The notes under the pieces: model-generated
Told to the model about the DNA's origin: nothing
Databases searched by the model: none
The model's input: the letters and a program-made list of their open reading frames with translations, nothing else
Made by a program: the position numbers and the translations under genes
Shown: positions 31,850-43,883 of the stretch, piece by piece
Numbering within the stretch: position 1 is the first letter of the stretch
How the letters are laid out: every line of letters begins with the position of its first letter
Source: Erinaceus europaeus
Lineage: Eukaryota > Chordata > Mammalia > Eulipotyphla > Erinaceidae
DNA: 64,000 nt
Assembly: GCF_950295315.1 (NCBI RefSeq)
Contig: NC_080171.1
Location: forward strand, 111,121,593 to 111,185,592
Direction of reading: 5' to 3'

Positions 31850-32156
31850 TTTTTTTTTTTGCCTCTAGGGTTATTGCTGGTGCTTGGTGCCTGCACTACA
31901 AATCCACTGCTCCTGGCAGCTATTTTTTTCCATTTTGTTGCCATTGTTGTTGTTGTTATTGTTATTGGACAGGACAGAGAGAAATCGAGAGGGGAAGACC
32001 TAGGGGGAGAGAAAGACATCTGCAGACTTTCTTCACTGCCTGTGAAGTGACACCACTGCAGGTAGGGAGCCGGGGCTGGAACCAAGATCCTCATGCCAGT
32101 CCTTGTGCTTTGTGCCATATGTACTTAACCTGGTATGCTACCTATACCCCAGCCCC
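31850..32156 (-). mobile_element. SINE-A, long form
   Basis: gcctctagggttattgctgg, ccactgctcctggcagctat, ttggacaggacagagagaaa, and a diverged head cttaacctggtatgctacc. Confidence 0.9.
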
Positions 32157-32264
32157 AGGAATCTTATGAAGCCAAACCCTTCTTAAAGGGGGCAGAATTC
32201 CAGCAATGGGAACCTGGCAGAAAGTAAAATGCATGTGACTACTCCTTCCTGATGGAGTGGCTGG

Positions 32265-32485
32265 TATCAGAAAGGCTGATGTTTTAATCTCATTTACTAG
32301 CTGTGAGAGTTTGTATTTAACTTCCCTGGGATTCGGTGTCCTCATATGTAAGACAGAGACAGGAGCGTTCTATTCCAGTGTACGCTGAACAAAAGTAAAT
32401 GTACGATTGAATGTGACTGCTTTAAAATTCATAGAGGCCACTTGTCATGTAGCAAGTGCTTACAAACTGGGAGCTGTTATTGTGT
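32265..32485 (+). mobile_element. MIR copy
   Basis: atttactagctgtgagagtt, taacttccctgggattcggt and tcctcatatgtaagacagag match the MIR core order. catgtagcaagtgcttacaa matches the 3' part. Confidence 0.75.
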
Positions 32486-33794
32486 TTGCATCTGAGCAAA
32501 TATTGACCCATCCCACTGGGAAATCTATGGGGATAATAAAATAGCAGAATTCCATTTTCTAGTGTTTATCATTTTCATGATTTAACTGTTATAATGCAAA
32601 ATAAGACTTAGCTTCAAGATGAAAATGGCTTCACTTTTGTAAAAATAAGAGACACCACTTCTAAACCATATTGTAACTTGCTGGTCTTTTGTATGCAAGG
32701 AACAATGAACTCCAGAGTGCTTGGAGTGGAGTGGATTACAGCAAACCATCCACGGGTTGTGCAGTATTTCTTAACCAGCTCTGAGGCCCTCAAGTCACTG
32801 ACTGTGGATAATAACCTCTCAACAAAGAGATGTAGGGTATTTAAGATGAGTTTGTCATACTCTGAAGAGGTAGGAGCAAGACACTGTCTTTGAATGAAAT
32901 GCTGTGCTATACTTTAACACGAAGCTCAGTCCCAAAGGTCCCTGCTCACGTATTTGTCTTTGAGAATTTGATCAGGCACATACCAGAGCTGGCATGTGAT
33001 GATTCCATGAATAGCTCCACACCATCTCCATAATTTTAGCATCCCCTGCCTTTTAAGAATTTCTGAGTCAGCCATAAAAATGCTGCTAAAGATAGTTTTG
33101 ACTAAGAATGATGTCGTTCTGTTCGGCCCATAAACTATCAATCAGATGCCATATTTTACTTTTCTATTTATAGAATGAAAAAGTAGAACAAAAATAGAGC
33201 AAAAGTATTTGACGTTTACTCAGTTGCCTTTGATTTGAAACATGGCGTCTTTTATATACCACAGATACGTAATTTTGTGGTATGTGACTTGTAAATAGTT
33301 TATCCATATTTGGTCACTTAAAGGGTCTAAAGGATGGACAGTTTGATTTCAGAAGCTTTGGACATCACTTAAGGCAGATGAAAACCTGCAGTGGGAAGGA
33401 AGGAGTGGAGGCTGTTGAGAGAGGGAAGATATGTAAGCTATATTTGTATGGGGCGGGGGGTGAGAAGTTGAAGTGATGGGTTCTGCCAGCATAATGGTGT
33501 GGACTTGTCCTCCTGTGATTTTCATACAGTCTATTCAAGTTGTCATCTTAATGAGGAAATTAGAAATATGGGATATTTGGGGGAGGTTGATTTAAGTAGC
33601 CAACTGTCCTTCATGACATCCTGAGCAAATCCACACTTGTCCCAGATTTGCACACGTGATAGGAAGAGGTGATAGGAATCATCAGTATTTCTAACACCTG
33701 GGAATTAATGCAGACTGCCACTCTCTATCTATTCCACACCATCTAACTACCATATTCTTCCTTTTATACTCCTTCCTTTCCTATCTCTCTTCTT
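32486..33794. other. Unassigned 1.3 kb
   Basis: No SINE or L1 seen; AT-rich, unique-looking. Confidence 0.4.
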
Positions 33795-34125
33795 TCATTA
33801 AAAAGTCAGAAATGAAAAAAAAAATGATATTGTGCTCTTTGGGACAAAATTGATGGAACTAGAAGTGACGGTGCTCAGTGAGGTAACTAAGAAAAGTTTC
33901 TCATATGTGGGATATACAGAATTGGAAAACATAAACTTGAAACAACAACAACAACAATAAAAAAGAGTGACCAAACTCTAAGACTTTGTGAGAACTATGA
34001 AATCTGTTGATGAAAGAATAGGGGCACAGACTTTGGTGGTGGGCTCAGTACAGGACTACACCACTGTAATCTTATAATCTTGTAAGTCATTACTAGATCA
34101 CTAATAATTTTTTAAAACAGCTTTT
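33795..34125 (+). mobile_element. L1 3'UTR fragment
   Basis: aaaatgatattgtgctctttgggacaaaa parallels 3735-3770 of the first L1 piece. agacttggt-type blocks and taatcttataatcttgtaag also parallel it. Confidence 0.75.
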
Positions 34126-34231
34126 GTGTTTGTAAGTGAAAAACAAAATATAAATAGCCCAAGAAAGAAGAAACTATTGAGTTCTGAGCAAGTATTATCT
34201 CTTACCCATTTACAAAATAAAAGTGTATAGA

Positions 34232-34927
34232 CCTTTCCCATATTTGGGAGCTACTCTCTTCCCTGATCCAGCTTTCTGGTCCTTTATGCAGCCATGACAT
34301 CATCTCCCCAGACAGTAACTTGGATCCACCTGCATCTCAGATTTCAGGCTCAGGGGAAAAAACAAACAAACAAACAAAAAACACTAGTACAAGCCCTTTG
34401 GAATATAACTAAAATACGCTTACTAGCTATCTACAAAACGGAGACCCCCCCCCCACCCCCAAACTCTTCATCGGCTCTACTCCAGCCTTTAGGTTCATGA
34501 TTAGTCAACAATTTGTTTGGCTTTGTTTGTTAACTGTCTTTCCAGCTACCTGGTTCCACATGCTAGCATGATGCCAACCACACTTCCCTGGACAGACAAC
34601 CCCACCAATGTGTCCTGGAGCTCTGCTTCCCAAGAGCCACACCCCACTAGGGAAAGAGAGAGGCAGGCTGGGAGTATGGATTGACCTGTCAGCACCCATG
34701 TTCAGCGGGGAAGCAATTACAGAAGCCAGACCTTCCACCTTCTGCATCCCACAATGACCCTGGGTCCATATTCCCAGAGGGATAAAGAATAGGAAAGCTA
34801 TCAGGGAAGGGGATGGGATACGGAGTTCTGGTGGTGGAAATTGTGTGGAGTTATGCCCCTCTTATCCTATGGTTTTGTCAATGTTTCCTTTTTATAAATA
34901 AAATAAAAATAAATAAATAAATAAACA
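34232..34927 (+). mobile_element. R3 copy, 0.7 kb
   Basis: catatttgggagctactctc, ttcatgattagtcaacaatt, cacaccccactagggaaaga and gcccctcttatcctatggtt, ending in (aaat)n. Contains an (AAAC)n run and a C-run near 34445. Low divergence from the other copies. Confidence 0.9.
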
Positions 34928-35770
34928 TCAAATTCTTTTTGGGTACAATATGGGCATTAGGTTGACATTAGGGAATACTGTTAATTACAAGTGGAGCAGC
35001 TCCTGTGCCAGGAATAAACTTGTTTGTGTCTATTTAAAAGGCTGACATGACTCATCTATGCTGAGTTCACCCTTTGATGTAGGTGCCAGGTAGGATCAGC
35101 TCTTTCATGGGCATCATCATTAATTAGTGGGATGGGCCTTCCCGCTGCCAAGGCATATTGCTGGCTCACTCCAGACTTTCTGGGTTGTCATGGAGTCATT
35201 GGAATAGATACTTTTCACCTGGTAAGGTATTTATTAAATAGAGGAAGACCAGTTGGAATCCCCAGACTCTAAAACTAGACCATGTAGAACTGAAGATGAC
35301 CACCACCACCGCCACCGCCACCCCACCCCACCCACCCATGTCCCTGAGTCCTACAAAGTCACCAATGTCAAGATCAGTGAGTGTACCTCTAGGACTCAGG
35401 AGGAGAGAGAGAATCCCTGACTCTCCTGGAGCATCTCTGTCTCTACACTCCAAAGCCAGGTACTGACTACCAGCTGTCTTCCCAGTGGGCTCCATTTGAA
35501 ACCAAGGTAGGTAGGGATAGTTGGGAGACCAACATCATCCTTGGGACACCTGTACTATAGAGTGTGGGCAGGAGGAAGTCTAACAGAATAAATTCAATCA
35601 GATTTTCTGAGTCCTCTCCATTTCAGTGAATATGGTGTGGACCCAATAAAACCTGGTAGAATTAGCATGGAATAAGTTTCCTTCCTGGAGGAAACTTCAC
35701 AAGTTCTAGAATAATCTGGCACTTTGTGTCACATGATTAGATGAATCTTATACAATAAAATTATGACTGC
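34928..35770. other. Unassigned; (CCACC)n at 35298-35338
   Basis: A short ccacc/ccgcc tract. The rest is unrecognised. Confidence 0.45.
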
Positions 35771-35960
35771 TTTATTGAGGTTTTTATTATGTTTCAAGCA
35801 TTATGCCCTACACACATTCTTCTTCAGTTCTCACATGTCTAAGTGATGTTATGATGCCTTATATTTATATGACAAAAAATTGAGGTCCACACATAGCTTG
35901 TGGCTGAATTGGGATCTGGATCTAAGTTATCTATCTCTAAAGATCATGGCAATACAATGT
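35771..35960 (-). mobile_element. MIR fragment
   Basis: Reverse-complement MIR order: tttattatgtttcaagcatt, cagttctcacatgtctaag, aaaattgaggtccacacata, gaattgggatctggatctaa. Confidence 0.65.
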
Positions 35961-36879
35961 AGCAAAATGTTCTACTAAATATTGTTTTAAAAACAGCATA
36001 AACTTCTAGAAGGTGATTTTTTTCATGAAAAGTCTCTCAGTTTCCCCAGTGATTTTTGAATATCCAGGGGGAAATAATGCAGTTTCCATAAACTACATGA
36101 CCAAAAAAAAAAATCCACATATATTTATTTTGATAAATTTACTCTGATATTTCTAATAGACTTGTAGAAATAGGGGGGACACAGAACACTTTTGTAAAAT
36201 GTCAGATAATGGATGGTATTTGTATGTGCAAAGTGGGAAAAGGTATGGAGAGGCAAGACTAGGGCAGAGATTTGGAGAGAAAGAAAGACAGGGAGAATGA
36301 AAGGAAGAATGGGGGGGAGAAAGAAAGAAAAAGAAAGAGAGAAAAGAAGGAAGAAAGACTAGAAAATCTAGAGAGAGGTCTCCCTTTCTTTCTTCTGCTT
36401 ACACATTTTGCCAAGATCAACTTTACATGTGCTTTTCAGCTTCTACCCAAACCTGAATAGAAAAGCATTAGCTAATCATACTTATGTTTTCACCTGTAAG
36501 CCAGGTTTTATTTACAAGGAACGAAAATCAAGATGTATAACAGCAGTAAGAACCAACGATGAAGAAGTAGTAAGCATTTAATCTATAGAATTTTTTTTTT
36601 TTTCTTATACACTTGTTCACTTAGAGAAGCCATTGATGTCAAGGGCACAGGGAAAAAATGTGGGTAGCTCCAGCCAGTCAGTGTAGTTGCCATGGAAATG
36701 AGTACTGGAAATCAATAACAAGGGATTCCCTATGTTTAACATCAGAGTCATGTCAGTCCAGTAGAAAAATCTGCTACTTTAAGGGAAGGAAAATAGAAAC
36801 AGACACCAACCCTCAATATCCATTGTCCCATTTTTTTTCTCTTAATAATGAAAACCCTCAATATATTTTATTGTGCACA
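35961..36879. other. Unassigned; purine tract 36245-36370
   Basis: An imperfect (gaaa)n tract with a G-run. No SINE head next to it. Confidence 0.45.
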
Positions 36880-37195
36880 TGATCAAGAGACCATATTTCC
36901 AAGCCTCCTTGGTTGTATTCATGTGGATATGTTCATGTGACAAATTTTGGGCCAATGAGAAGGGACAAGATGTGACACTGTTTTGAAAGCCAGGGGATTG
37001 TCCAACCCTGCCCACCTACCAGCTGGAGTACTTTCCTGGAACCGAAAGTGAAATTGCTGTGTTGAAAGAGACACAGCTATCACATCAGCACAAGCTGTCT
37101 TTGACATTGTATATTATAAAGAAATAAAATTGTTTTACCCACTGTGACTTCAGGATTTTGTTACAGATATTCAGCCTATAGTCTAACTCCTACAG
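36880..37195 (+). mobile_element. Ancient LTR-like repeat
   Basis: gaccatatttccaagcctcc, ttgggccaatgagaaggga, then an aataaaattgttttaccc polyadenylation-type end and gattttgttacagatattc. The order fits a widespread old mammalian LTR (MaLR/ERVL type). The subfamily is not assigned. Confidence 0.45.
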
Positions 37196-37311
37196 TTAGT
37201 TTATTGTAAAGATGAACTTCAAATCAAGTCTAAAAAAATTTCCCTCCCACCTCACATTTCTCTCTCTCTCTCTTAAAGTTGAAACACTGATGTCTGACTT
37301 CCATACTGCTG

Positions 37312-37697
37312 TGTCGGGCTAGCTTCGCGGGCGGGAGACAGATGACCAAAGACTTATGGCTGAGCTGTATGCAGTATCTCTTTATTCATGTGGAACACAG
37401 CACAGTCCAAGCCATCTAAACTAACTATAATCACAATCCTTTCCTTATATATATACTCGCCAAGTAGGGTAGAAACAATATGTGATGTAGAGTGGGTGGT
37501 GTGAAAAGTGACTGGTGCAAATCAGGGTGACTAAGAGAGGGGGTGGAGCAAAAAGACATCATGAACCAGTGGAGATTAAACCAATGCCCTGCAGTCAGGG
37601 TGGTGCTTAGTTAACAGTGGTTATGTAAATAGAATACAGTATTAAGCAGGAGGGATTAAACCAATGAAGCAGAAGGGGTCTTAGAAGCATACTAACA
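37312..37697 (-). mobile_element. Solo LTR, class II-like, 6-bp target duplication
   Basis: A 386-bp element that, on the minus strand, starts tgttagtatgc and ends gctagcccgaca, so it has TG...CA termini. Perfect 6-bp repeats ctgctg flank it at 37306-37311 and 37698-37703. Minus-strand signals are a TATA-like tatatatataagg (about 37444-37456) and AATAAA (complement of 37381-37386) about 65 bases further on. A 6-bp duplication is typical of betaretrovirus-like (class II) elements. No second LTR or internal region is present, so it is a recombined solo LTR. Confidence 0.85.
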
Positions 37698-37729
37698 CTG
37701 CTGAGCCTCTACAAAGAGTTTAACTTTCT

Positions 37730-37882
37730 TTCATTTTTTAAGTTAGATAGGCAGATAGACAAAGAGAGTGAAAGAGACTACAGCACGGATGATTCCCTCA
37801 GTGTAGTTGCAGGCTGAGCTCAAACTTGGGTTGTGCACCTGGCAAAGCAGCACACTATTCATGTGAGTTATTTTGCTGGCCC
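37730..37882 (-). mobile_element. Older SINE copy
   Basis: gttagataggcagatagaca, ctacagcacggatgattccc, and a diverged head ending gttattttgctggccc. Imperfect target repeats agagtttaactttct (37715-37729) and agaatttgaccttct (37883-37897). Confidence 0.7.
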
Positions 37883-37897
37883 AGAATTTGACCTTCT

Positions 37898-40020
37898 AAC
37901 CCCACAACCTCTAGTCCTATAAATTCACTAAATACAGTCTTGAAGGAGAAGTCTGTGAGCACTGCTGAAGCAGCATGATGAGCAAGGGGCATTGTCTGAC
38001 TCCTTTAAAAGCTACGAAACAATCTTCCTATTTTTACCTTTAATGATCACTGAACAGAAATTGTATGCATCTAGGACATACAGGAATAAATAATAAATGG
38101 GTTTTCTTCATTTGATCTAAAGAACACAAGAAGGCACAACAAAGCATGCAATGAGCAAATATAAATTTATTTTGCTTTGAAATGTAAATAAGGGAGCCTG
38201 GTAAAAGCAGCCTACACTGGAGAACTAGATGCCCGGATTCCAGCTCCTGTGCAGGGCCTCGGAATTTGCAGACATGTTAAATCCCTTCTTATTTCATTGT
38301 TATGGAAATGGGGGGGAGAGATTTTCCAAAGATGACTTCAAAGACATTTCCTGTCCTACAAACTCACCTTCAGTATGACTTTGCCACCCTTTACCTGGAA
38401 AGTTGGTAGGTTCAAATCCTCCTCTGCATCTGGTGTATTACTAGAGACCAGTGTTAACTGACAGATTATTATTAAAGATGACTTCTGAGGCATCCATCCA
38501 GGTGTCCCGGAAAAACAATTATTCTTCAGAGGCCTGTGTGGGCATTGCAAATCAGCTCAGCCTTATGGCAGAGAAAGATTTCTAGATGGTTCTATTGATA
38601 GTCCCAGCTATTTAACTCTGCCCGGTTGAGACTCAGGCACTATGGGGAAGAGGAACCTTTCTCTACAATACTCAAACAGCTCCTGTCCCATAGAATTGTG
38701 AGCATGATTTGCTGTCTTTCACCACCATCAAGTTTGAGCTGATTTGTTGTGCCATAGTAATAACCGGAACAGAGTTTAATTTCCTTCCCGCAGGGTACAA
38801 TCTTAGAGTGAAATGAAAAGCACATCTTTAAACACATACTTTGAGTTATTAGTCATCTGGAAATTTCCTAGTTAAATTATCTGGGTGGAAAAATCATCCC
38901 ACACGTAGATATTGGTGGCTGGAAAAAGGTCATCAAACAGTAATGTCAAAAGGGCCCCTTGGGATGAACACAGACATACCGTTCTGTGGAGCCTAAGTTT
39001 ACTTCTGTGTGCTCCTCTGTCCAGTTTTGGTCAGTATGGAAGACAGTAACAACACAAAGGTCTGAAGTGTAGGAAACTCACAAGGGTCTGTAGGATGGAT
39101 TGGTTGTGAGGAGTTTCAAGAACCAAACTTTTACATAGATAGTTATGTATGTACAATGAAAATACACTCATTCTCATTCAGGGTGATTCCACAATAATTC
39201 TCTATGCCACCTGAGGTCACCTAACTAGAGAAGTTGGAAGTATAAAAATCAGTGGGCAAAGGGGTCAAAGTAGGGTCCTAACTTGAGGGTCATCATTTTC
39301 CAGATGCCAAAGCTCTTACTGAGGCCAAATCTGTGAGTCCCAGCAAAATCAACCCTCAGGACACAAAAAGAGTTGGTTAAATGTAATGAGGCCAGTTGTG
39401 TCCTCTCATAATCCAGAGGACCAAGGAGGATGGACATGAACAATACTGCTCCCCTATTGCTGCTGGTCAGGGTCCAGGGTTCACAGGAAACAACTGGGTC
39501 TGTGTAGCTGGCTCAGGGTTTTCCCAATTCCACTTTCTACTGAAAAATCTCACCTGCCCATGTTTTGCATGTGTTTCATTTTTAAGTTGAGTTTGTTTTC
39601 CTTATGATGATTCAGATCACTGGAGATCAAATCCTCCCCTGGAGAAACTGGAAATGAGGGGATGCTGAATTCTCTGGAGTGGTGATTCACACTGCAAAGA
39701 TTTGGTTTTACTATTTTAAATAGAAAAAGATTTGGTTTTACTATTTAACTCCATTTGACATTTTTCTTTCCATCTGACAGTGCAGGTTAGTCCAAAGAAA
39801 TCTTGAGTACTTGTTTTCCTCCTGGTTTTCTCCACTACCACCCCCCAAACTTAGTAGGAATCCTCCCATGGTTTCTGACATATGTGAGTGCGAGCAAATG
39901 CAATCCCATGTACTATAACTATGTTAACACAAAAAGTTGCATTTTATACCTGTGTTTCCAAGGAAGGAAATTTTCCACCATGAATTTCAGGTGATCATTC
40001 AAATAATATGGCCTGGAATG
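37898..40020. other. Unassigned 2.1 kb, repeat-poor
   Basis: The longest stretch without a recognised repeat apart from 18.8-22.6 kb. It has a local duplication, aaagatttggttttactatt at about 39697 and again at about 39727. No gene supported. Confidence 0.45.
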
Positions 40021-40024
40021 TTAT

Positions 40025-40485
40025 TGCTGAGGTTAATTATGTTAACTGGTTTGGCTATGGTGCCCAGCTGTGTGTACAAGCATCTGTCTAGATCATGAAA
40101 AAAAATGTTATTATTATGTAAGATATTAACTATCATGTCAGTTGGCAGAAGGGTCTCTGAGTAAGTTAGATGATCTCCATTAATGTTGATAGGCCTCAGC
40201 CAATCATTCGAAGGCTTAACAAACAGAGATAAGGGGAAGATTTTTCTACTGAAGAAGTAATTTGACCTCAAGGCTGCCCCAAAGAAAGCCCCGCTTGAGT
40301 TTTCCAGTCTGCTGGTCTTTAAACTTCAGATTCAAGACTGCAAAATCAATTCTCATCTTGAAATTTTCAGACTTGCGGTTCCACCATCAAATAAACTAGT
40401 CTCTTAAAGTTAATCTCTCCTGCCCGCTCTGTTTCTCTCTCTACATCATACTGGTTTTGTTTCTCTGGAGAACTTTGACAAATGT
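40025..40485 (+). mobile_element. Ancient LTR-like repeat (ERVL type?)
   Basis: gttaattatgttaactggtt, ctatggtgcccagctgtgtg, gcctcagccaatcattcgaa and aataaactagtctctt, ending with ggttttgtttctctggagaa. I recognise this order as a common old mammalian LTR-type repeat, but not the exact family. Confidence 0.5.
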
Positions 40486-41154
40486 ATTGGTTATGGTTTG
40501 CATTCTTAGGAGATGATGGCTGAGGAGTTTAGCAGCAATTATGGTGTCGATAACTTTCACCTGACTCAGGAAGAGAGCGAGAAAGCAAGACAAGTAAACA
40601 TGAAACATGAATAGCTGAATCCAAGTGACAAACATGGAGTGTTAGCTACACCGATGCCTCGACCTCTCAATATGTGTAGACATTTTCCTAGTGAGAAGCT
40701 GGGGACATCACTTCCCCAGCTGCGTTTCCACTTAGGCTCCTGCGTGGGAGGGGAAGGCCACATACACGTATCCTGTCCTCCCCTCACTGCCACTTGGGGG
40801 TGGAAAGAGAACTGGTGTTCTAGAAAGGGCTCAGAATCTGCTGCCCTTGCCCCTCCCCATTATATCTCATTGTTTGTAGTTTATGAGGAGGCAGAAAATG
40901 GATTATCTATCTTCCACTGGCACTCAGGAGAAAAACTTTCATTGTTGGAATCACAAGTATGGAGTCTCTTGTATGTATTACAGCCTTCCTGGAGGGTGTG
41001 TAAGTGTAAAACAAAATGGCTGAGGAGCAGAGAGGTGGGTGTGGAGTGCTTCACTCATCTTGGTTGTAGTCTACTGGACACAAATGGATGTTGGGCACCA
41101 AAATTCCTCTGCCAAGACTGTCTTCCAGAGCAAAATGGTCCCCAGAGAGCCACC
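40486..41154. other. Unassigned; contains 205-codon open frame
   Basis: An ATG-started frame runs on the plus strand over 40639-41256 (205 residues). It shows no domain, signal peptide or repeat that I recognise, and its last third enters a MIR remnant. It is probably a chance frame in moderately GC-rich sequence. Confidence 0.4.
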
Positions 41155-41300
41155 ATTGGCACTGAACAGTGGTCAAGAGCACACACAAGAGACTTGACTT
41201 TTCTGGGACTCAGATTCCTTGTCTTTCAAATGACCAAGATGTGTTTGCTTATCTGAGAAGTCATAGAAATTAAGTTTGTAAGACCCTTAAAGGGAACCTG
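41155..41300 (+). mobile_element. MIR fragment
   Basis: agtggtcaagagcacacaca, gggactcagattccttgtc, aaatgaccaagatgtg and a decayed 3' part. Diverged. Confidence 0.5.
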
Positions 41301-41767
41301 TCCCAGTTCAAACTACCCAGGATATGTGATCTGGTTGTTGTTGGTTGTTTTTTTACTTGTTTGTTTGCTTTGTTTTGTTGTTTTTAGTATAATTTTTTTT
41401 TCTGTCTGAAAAATTGTTGTTCTTGACTGAAATGAGTCTTGAGATTGGATCATGCTGAGAAACAGAGGTGCATGTTTCTAGATTCTTGTGGGAATCAGGC
41501 AGGCATGACAAATCAAATGTGAAAAGTTCTTCTTAGCATGGATTTCCAATTGAAATCAACAATAGAATAAGATACAGCTTCACATTTGCTGATCTAGGTT
41601 GTGGCCATTCTGTCTTTTTTTTTTTCTGAAGGGAATGTATTGGACAAACTGGTCTCTGTGTAAATAGAACACAGAAAGGGTGAAATTCAGCAGTCCTCTC
41701 TGTAACTGCTCATAGCTACAGACCTCTTTTTGGCTGAATTGGGCAGTGTCCACTGGAAAATATGCCA
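41301..41767. other. Unassigned; (TTGT)n-rich patch
   Basis: 41335-41385 is rich in ttgtttg units. Nothing else recognised. Confidence 0.4.
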
Positions 41768-41770
41768 GTT

Positions 41771-41824
<54 letters not shown>

Positions 41825-41838
41825 TTCCTTCCTCTCTC

Positions 41839-41884
<46 letters not shown>

Positions 41885-42030
41885 ATTTCCCTTTCCAGTA
41901 AGTTGCTTCTCTCTTGCCATATGTGTGTGACTTGTACTCTTCTGTGCTCATTCTGCTGGTGACACCAGAGGGTTCTTTGTTTATTTTTTTCTTTCCTTTC
42001 TTTCTTTCTTTCTTTCTTTCTTTTTTTTTG
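41768..42030. repeat. Pyrimidine microsatellites (TTTC)n and (TC)n
   Basis: (tttc)n at 41770-41820, (tc)n at 41833-41885 and a second (tttc)n at 41990-42022. Between them is about 100 bp of mixed sequence. Frames through here read as poly Ser/Leu/Phe and are not genes. Confidence 0.9.
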
Positions 42031-42160
42031 TAGGAAAACACATACAAGAAAAAAGTGATATTTATACAGATGATTTGAAGCTTGAATAATGGTAGTCAAA
42101 ACTGATGCAGTAGATTCCAAAATAAAATTATAGAAACACTCCTGAAGTTAGATTTTTTTT

Positions 42161-42505
42161 TTTTTCCTCCTCCAGAGTTATTGCTGGGCTCGGTGCCTGC
42201 ACCATGAATCCACCGCTCCTGGAGGCCATTTTTCCCCCCTTTTGTTGCCCTTGTTGTAGCTTCGTTGTGGTTATTATTATTGCCCTTGTTGACGCAATTC
42301 GTTGTTGGATAGGACAGAGAGAAATGGAGAGAGGAGGGGAAGACAGAGAAGGGGAGAGAAAGACACCTGCAGACCTGCTTCACCGCCTGTGAAGCGACTC
42401 CCCTGCAGGTGGGGAGCCGGGGGGCTCGAACCGGGATCCTTACGCCGCCAGTCCCTGCGCTTTGCGCCACGTGCGCTTAACCCACTGCGCCACCGCCTGA
42501 CCCCC
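42161..42505 (-). mobile_element. SINE-A, long form, near-intact and CpG-rich
   Basis: gttattgctgggctcggtgc extension through to head gcgcttaacccactgcgcc. It keeps more CpGs than other copies (cggggggctcgaaccggga, ttacgccg, gcgccacgtgcgc). Target repeats agttagatttttttt at 42146-42160 and 42506-42520. Among the youngest-looking copies in the window. Confidence 0.95.
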
Positions 42506-42529
42506 AGTTAGATTTTTTTTTTAAAGGCA

Positions 42530-42745
42530 GTTATTGGCCAGCAATTGTGCACCCAGTAAAAAGTACACATTATAATGCATGAGGATCTGGATTTAAGTCC
42601 CAAGTGTGGTGCTCTCTTTTTCCTACCCCTGCCCCTCTCCTTTGTCTTTATTAGAAATGAAGATAAATAAAATGAAAAAAAAAATGGCCATCAGGAAGAG
42701 GAGTTATCTTACAGGCAATGAGTCCCAGTGAAAACTTTGGCAAGA
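42530..42745 (+). mobile_element. Older SINE-C-like copy, long form
   Basis: aagtacacattataatgcatg, a diverged B-box-like ggatttaagtccc, a CT body, aaatggccatcaggaagagg and a decayed extension. Confidence 0.75.
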
Positions 42746-42814
42746 TAAAAGGAGAGAAAAGGAAAGGAAAAAAGGAAAAGAAAGAAAAAGAAAAAAAATA
42801 TTCAACATGCACGT

Positions 42815-43149
42815 GGAGGGGGCAGGTGGTGGTGCGCCCAAATAAGTGCTCACATTATCATGCATGAGGAGCCCCCAGACCCGCCTGCAAGGTAGATGCT
42901 TTAGGAGTGCGGGAACTGGTCGACAGGTGTTTCTCTTTCTCTCTTTGTGTCTATTTTCCCCTCCCTTCTCAATTTTTGTCTGTCCTATCAAATGAAAAAA
43001 AAAGGGGGGGGGGAATAGGTGCTAGGAGCAGTGGATTCATTGTGCAGGCACTAAACCCCAGCAGGTGACAAAAATGATAATGATAACAATAATAATAATG
43101 ACAAAAGAAAGTAAGGAAAGAAAAAAGAAAGAAAAGAAAGGAAGAAGGA

Positions 43150-43193
<44 letters not shown>

Positions 43194-43220
43194 AAAAGCA
43201 AAGCAAGAAGCAAAGAAAGA
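42815..43220 (+). mobile_element. SINE-C-like copy with (GAAA)n tail
   Basis: ggtggtggtgcgcccaaata, gtgctcacattatcatgcat, CT body, gagcagtggattcattgtgc extension and an A-rich tail that expands to (gaaa)n at 43105-43195. Confidence 0.85.
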
Positions 43221-43224
43221 CACA

Positions 43225-43560
43225 TAGAGGTCTACTTTTCCCTATTGTAATCTTTTTGGGTTTCAATAAACTCTGGTGACTGGTAGTGATTGTGTTAGTG
43301 AAGTAAAGAAGTGAAGCACGACCATGGGATGATTTCACTCATGAGTGAAATATAGAGAATTGAAACACACAAGCCTGGAAAAAGTGAAATAGATATGTAT
43401 ATAATAATCGAGATATCTGTGGTCTTGGGAACTATGGTGGTTAGCACTAGAGGGAGGTGTGCCAACACAGGACTTGAGTGGTAGGGAGTGGTGTGCCATT
43501 ATGTCTCTATCATCTAGAGCCTTGCATATCACTGTTAAAACACTAATGAAAACATAAAAA
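43225..43560 (+). mobile_element. L1 3'UTR fragment
   Basis: gatgatttcactcatgagtg, tgggaactatggtggttagc and the terminal cactaatgaaaacataaaaa are in the same order as 3830-4040. Confidence 0.75.
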
Positions 43561-43873
43561 TACACAAAGACCTAAAATAAGCCCTGGTAAACACAGGGCC
43601 TCCTGCGTTCCCTCTCATGTGAGTTTTTGTCCCTTCCCAGTACCATGCATTAGTGAAAGGCAGGACTCTGCTCAGTGCTCAGGAATGTAGGGACAAGTGC
43701 GTCCTGGACACAATCACAACCTTGCAAAGAGGACACGACTCATACCCCGGACAATCACAGGCTGTTTTCCCTGTAGCACCCAGGAAGAGGGAGGTGGCAA
43801 CAAAGACATTCTGGGAACCAGGTGCTTTGATTTCTTGAAGTGTGTTCATGTCAATTTTTGGCTTCCCTAAAAG
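43561..43873. other. Unassigned
   Basis: No element recognised. Confidence 0.4.
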
Positions 43874-43883
43874 CTATTAAACT

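Noticed and set aside
41687..42120. Poly Glu/Arg/Lys frames
   Set aside because: They come from (tttc)n and (tc)n microsatellites on the opposite strand.
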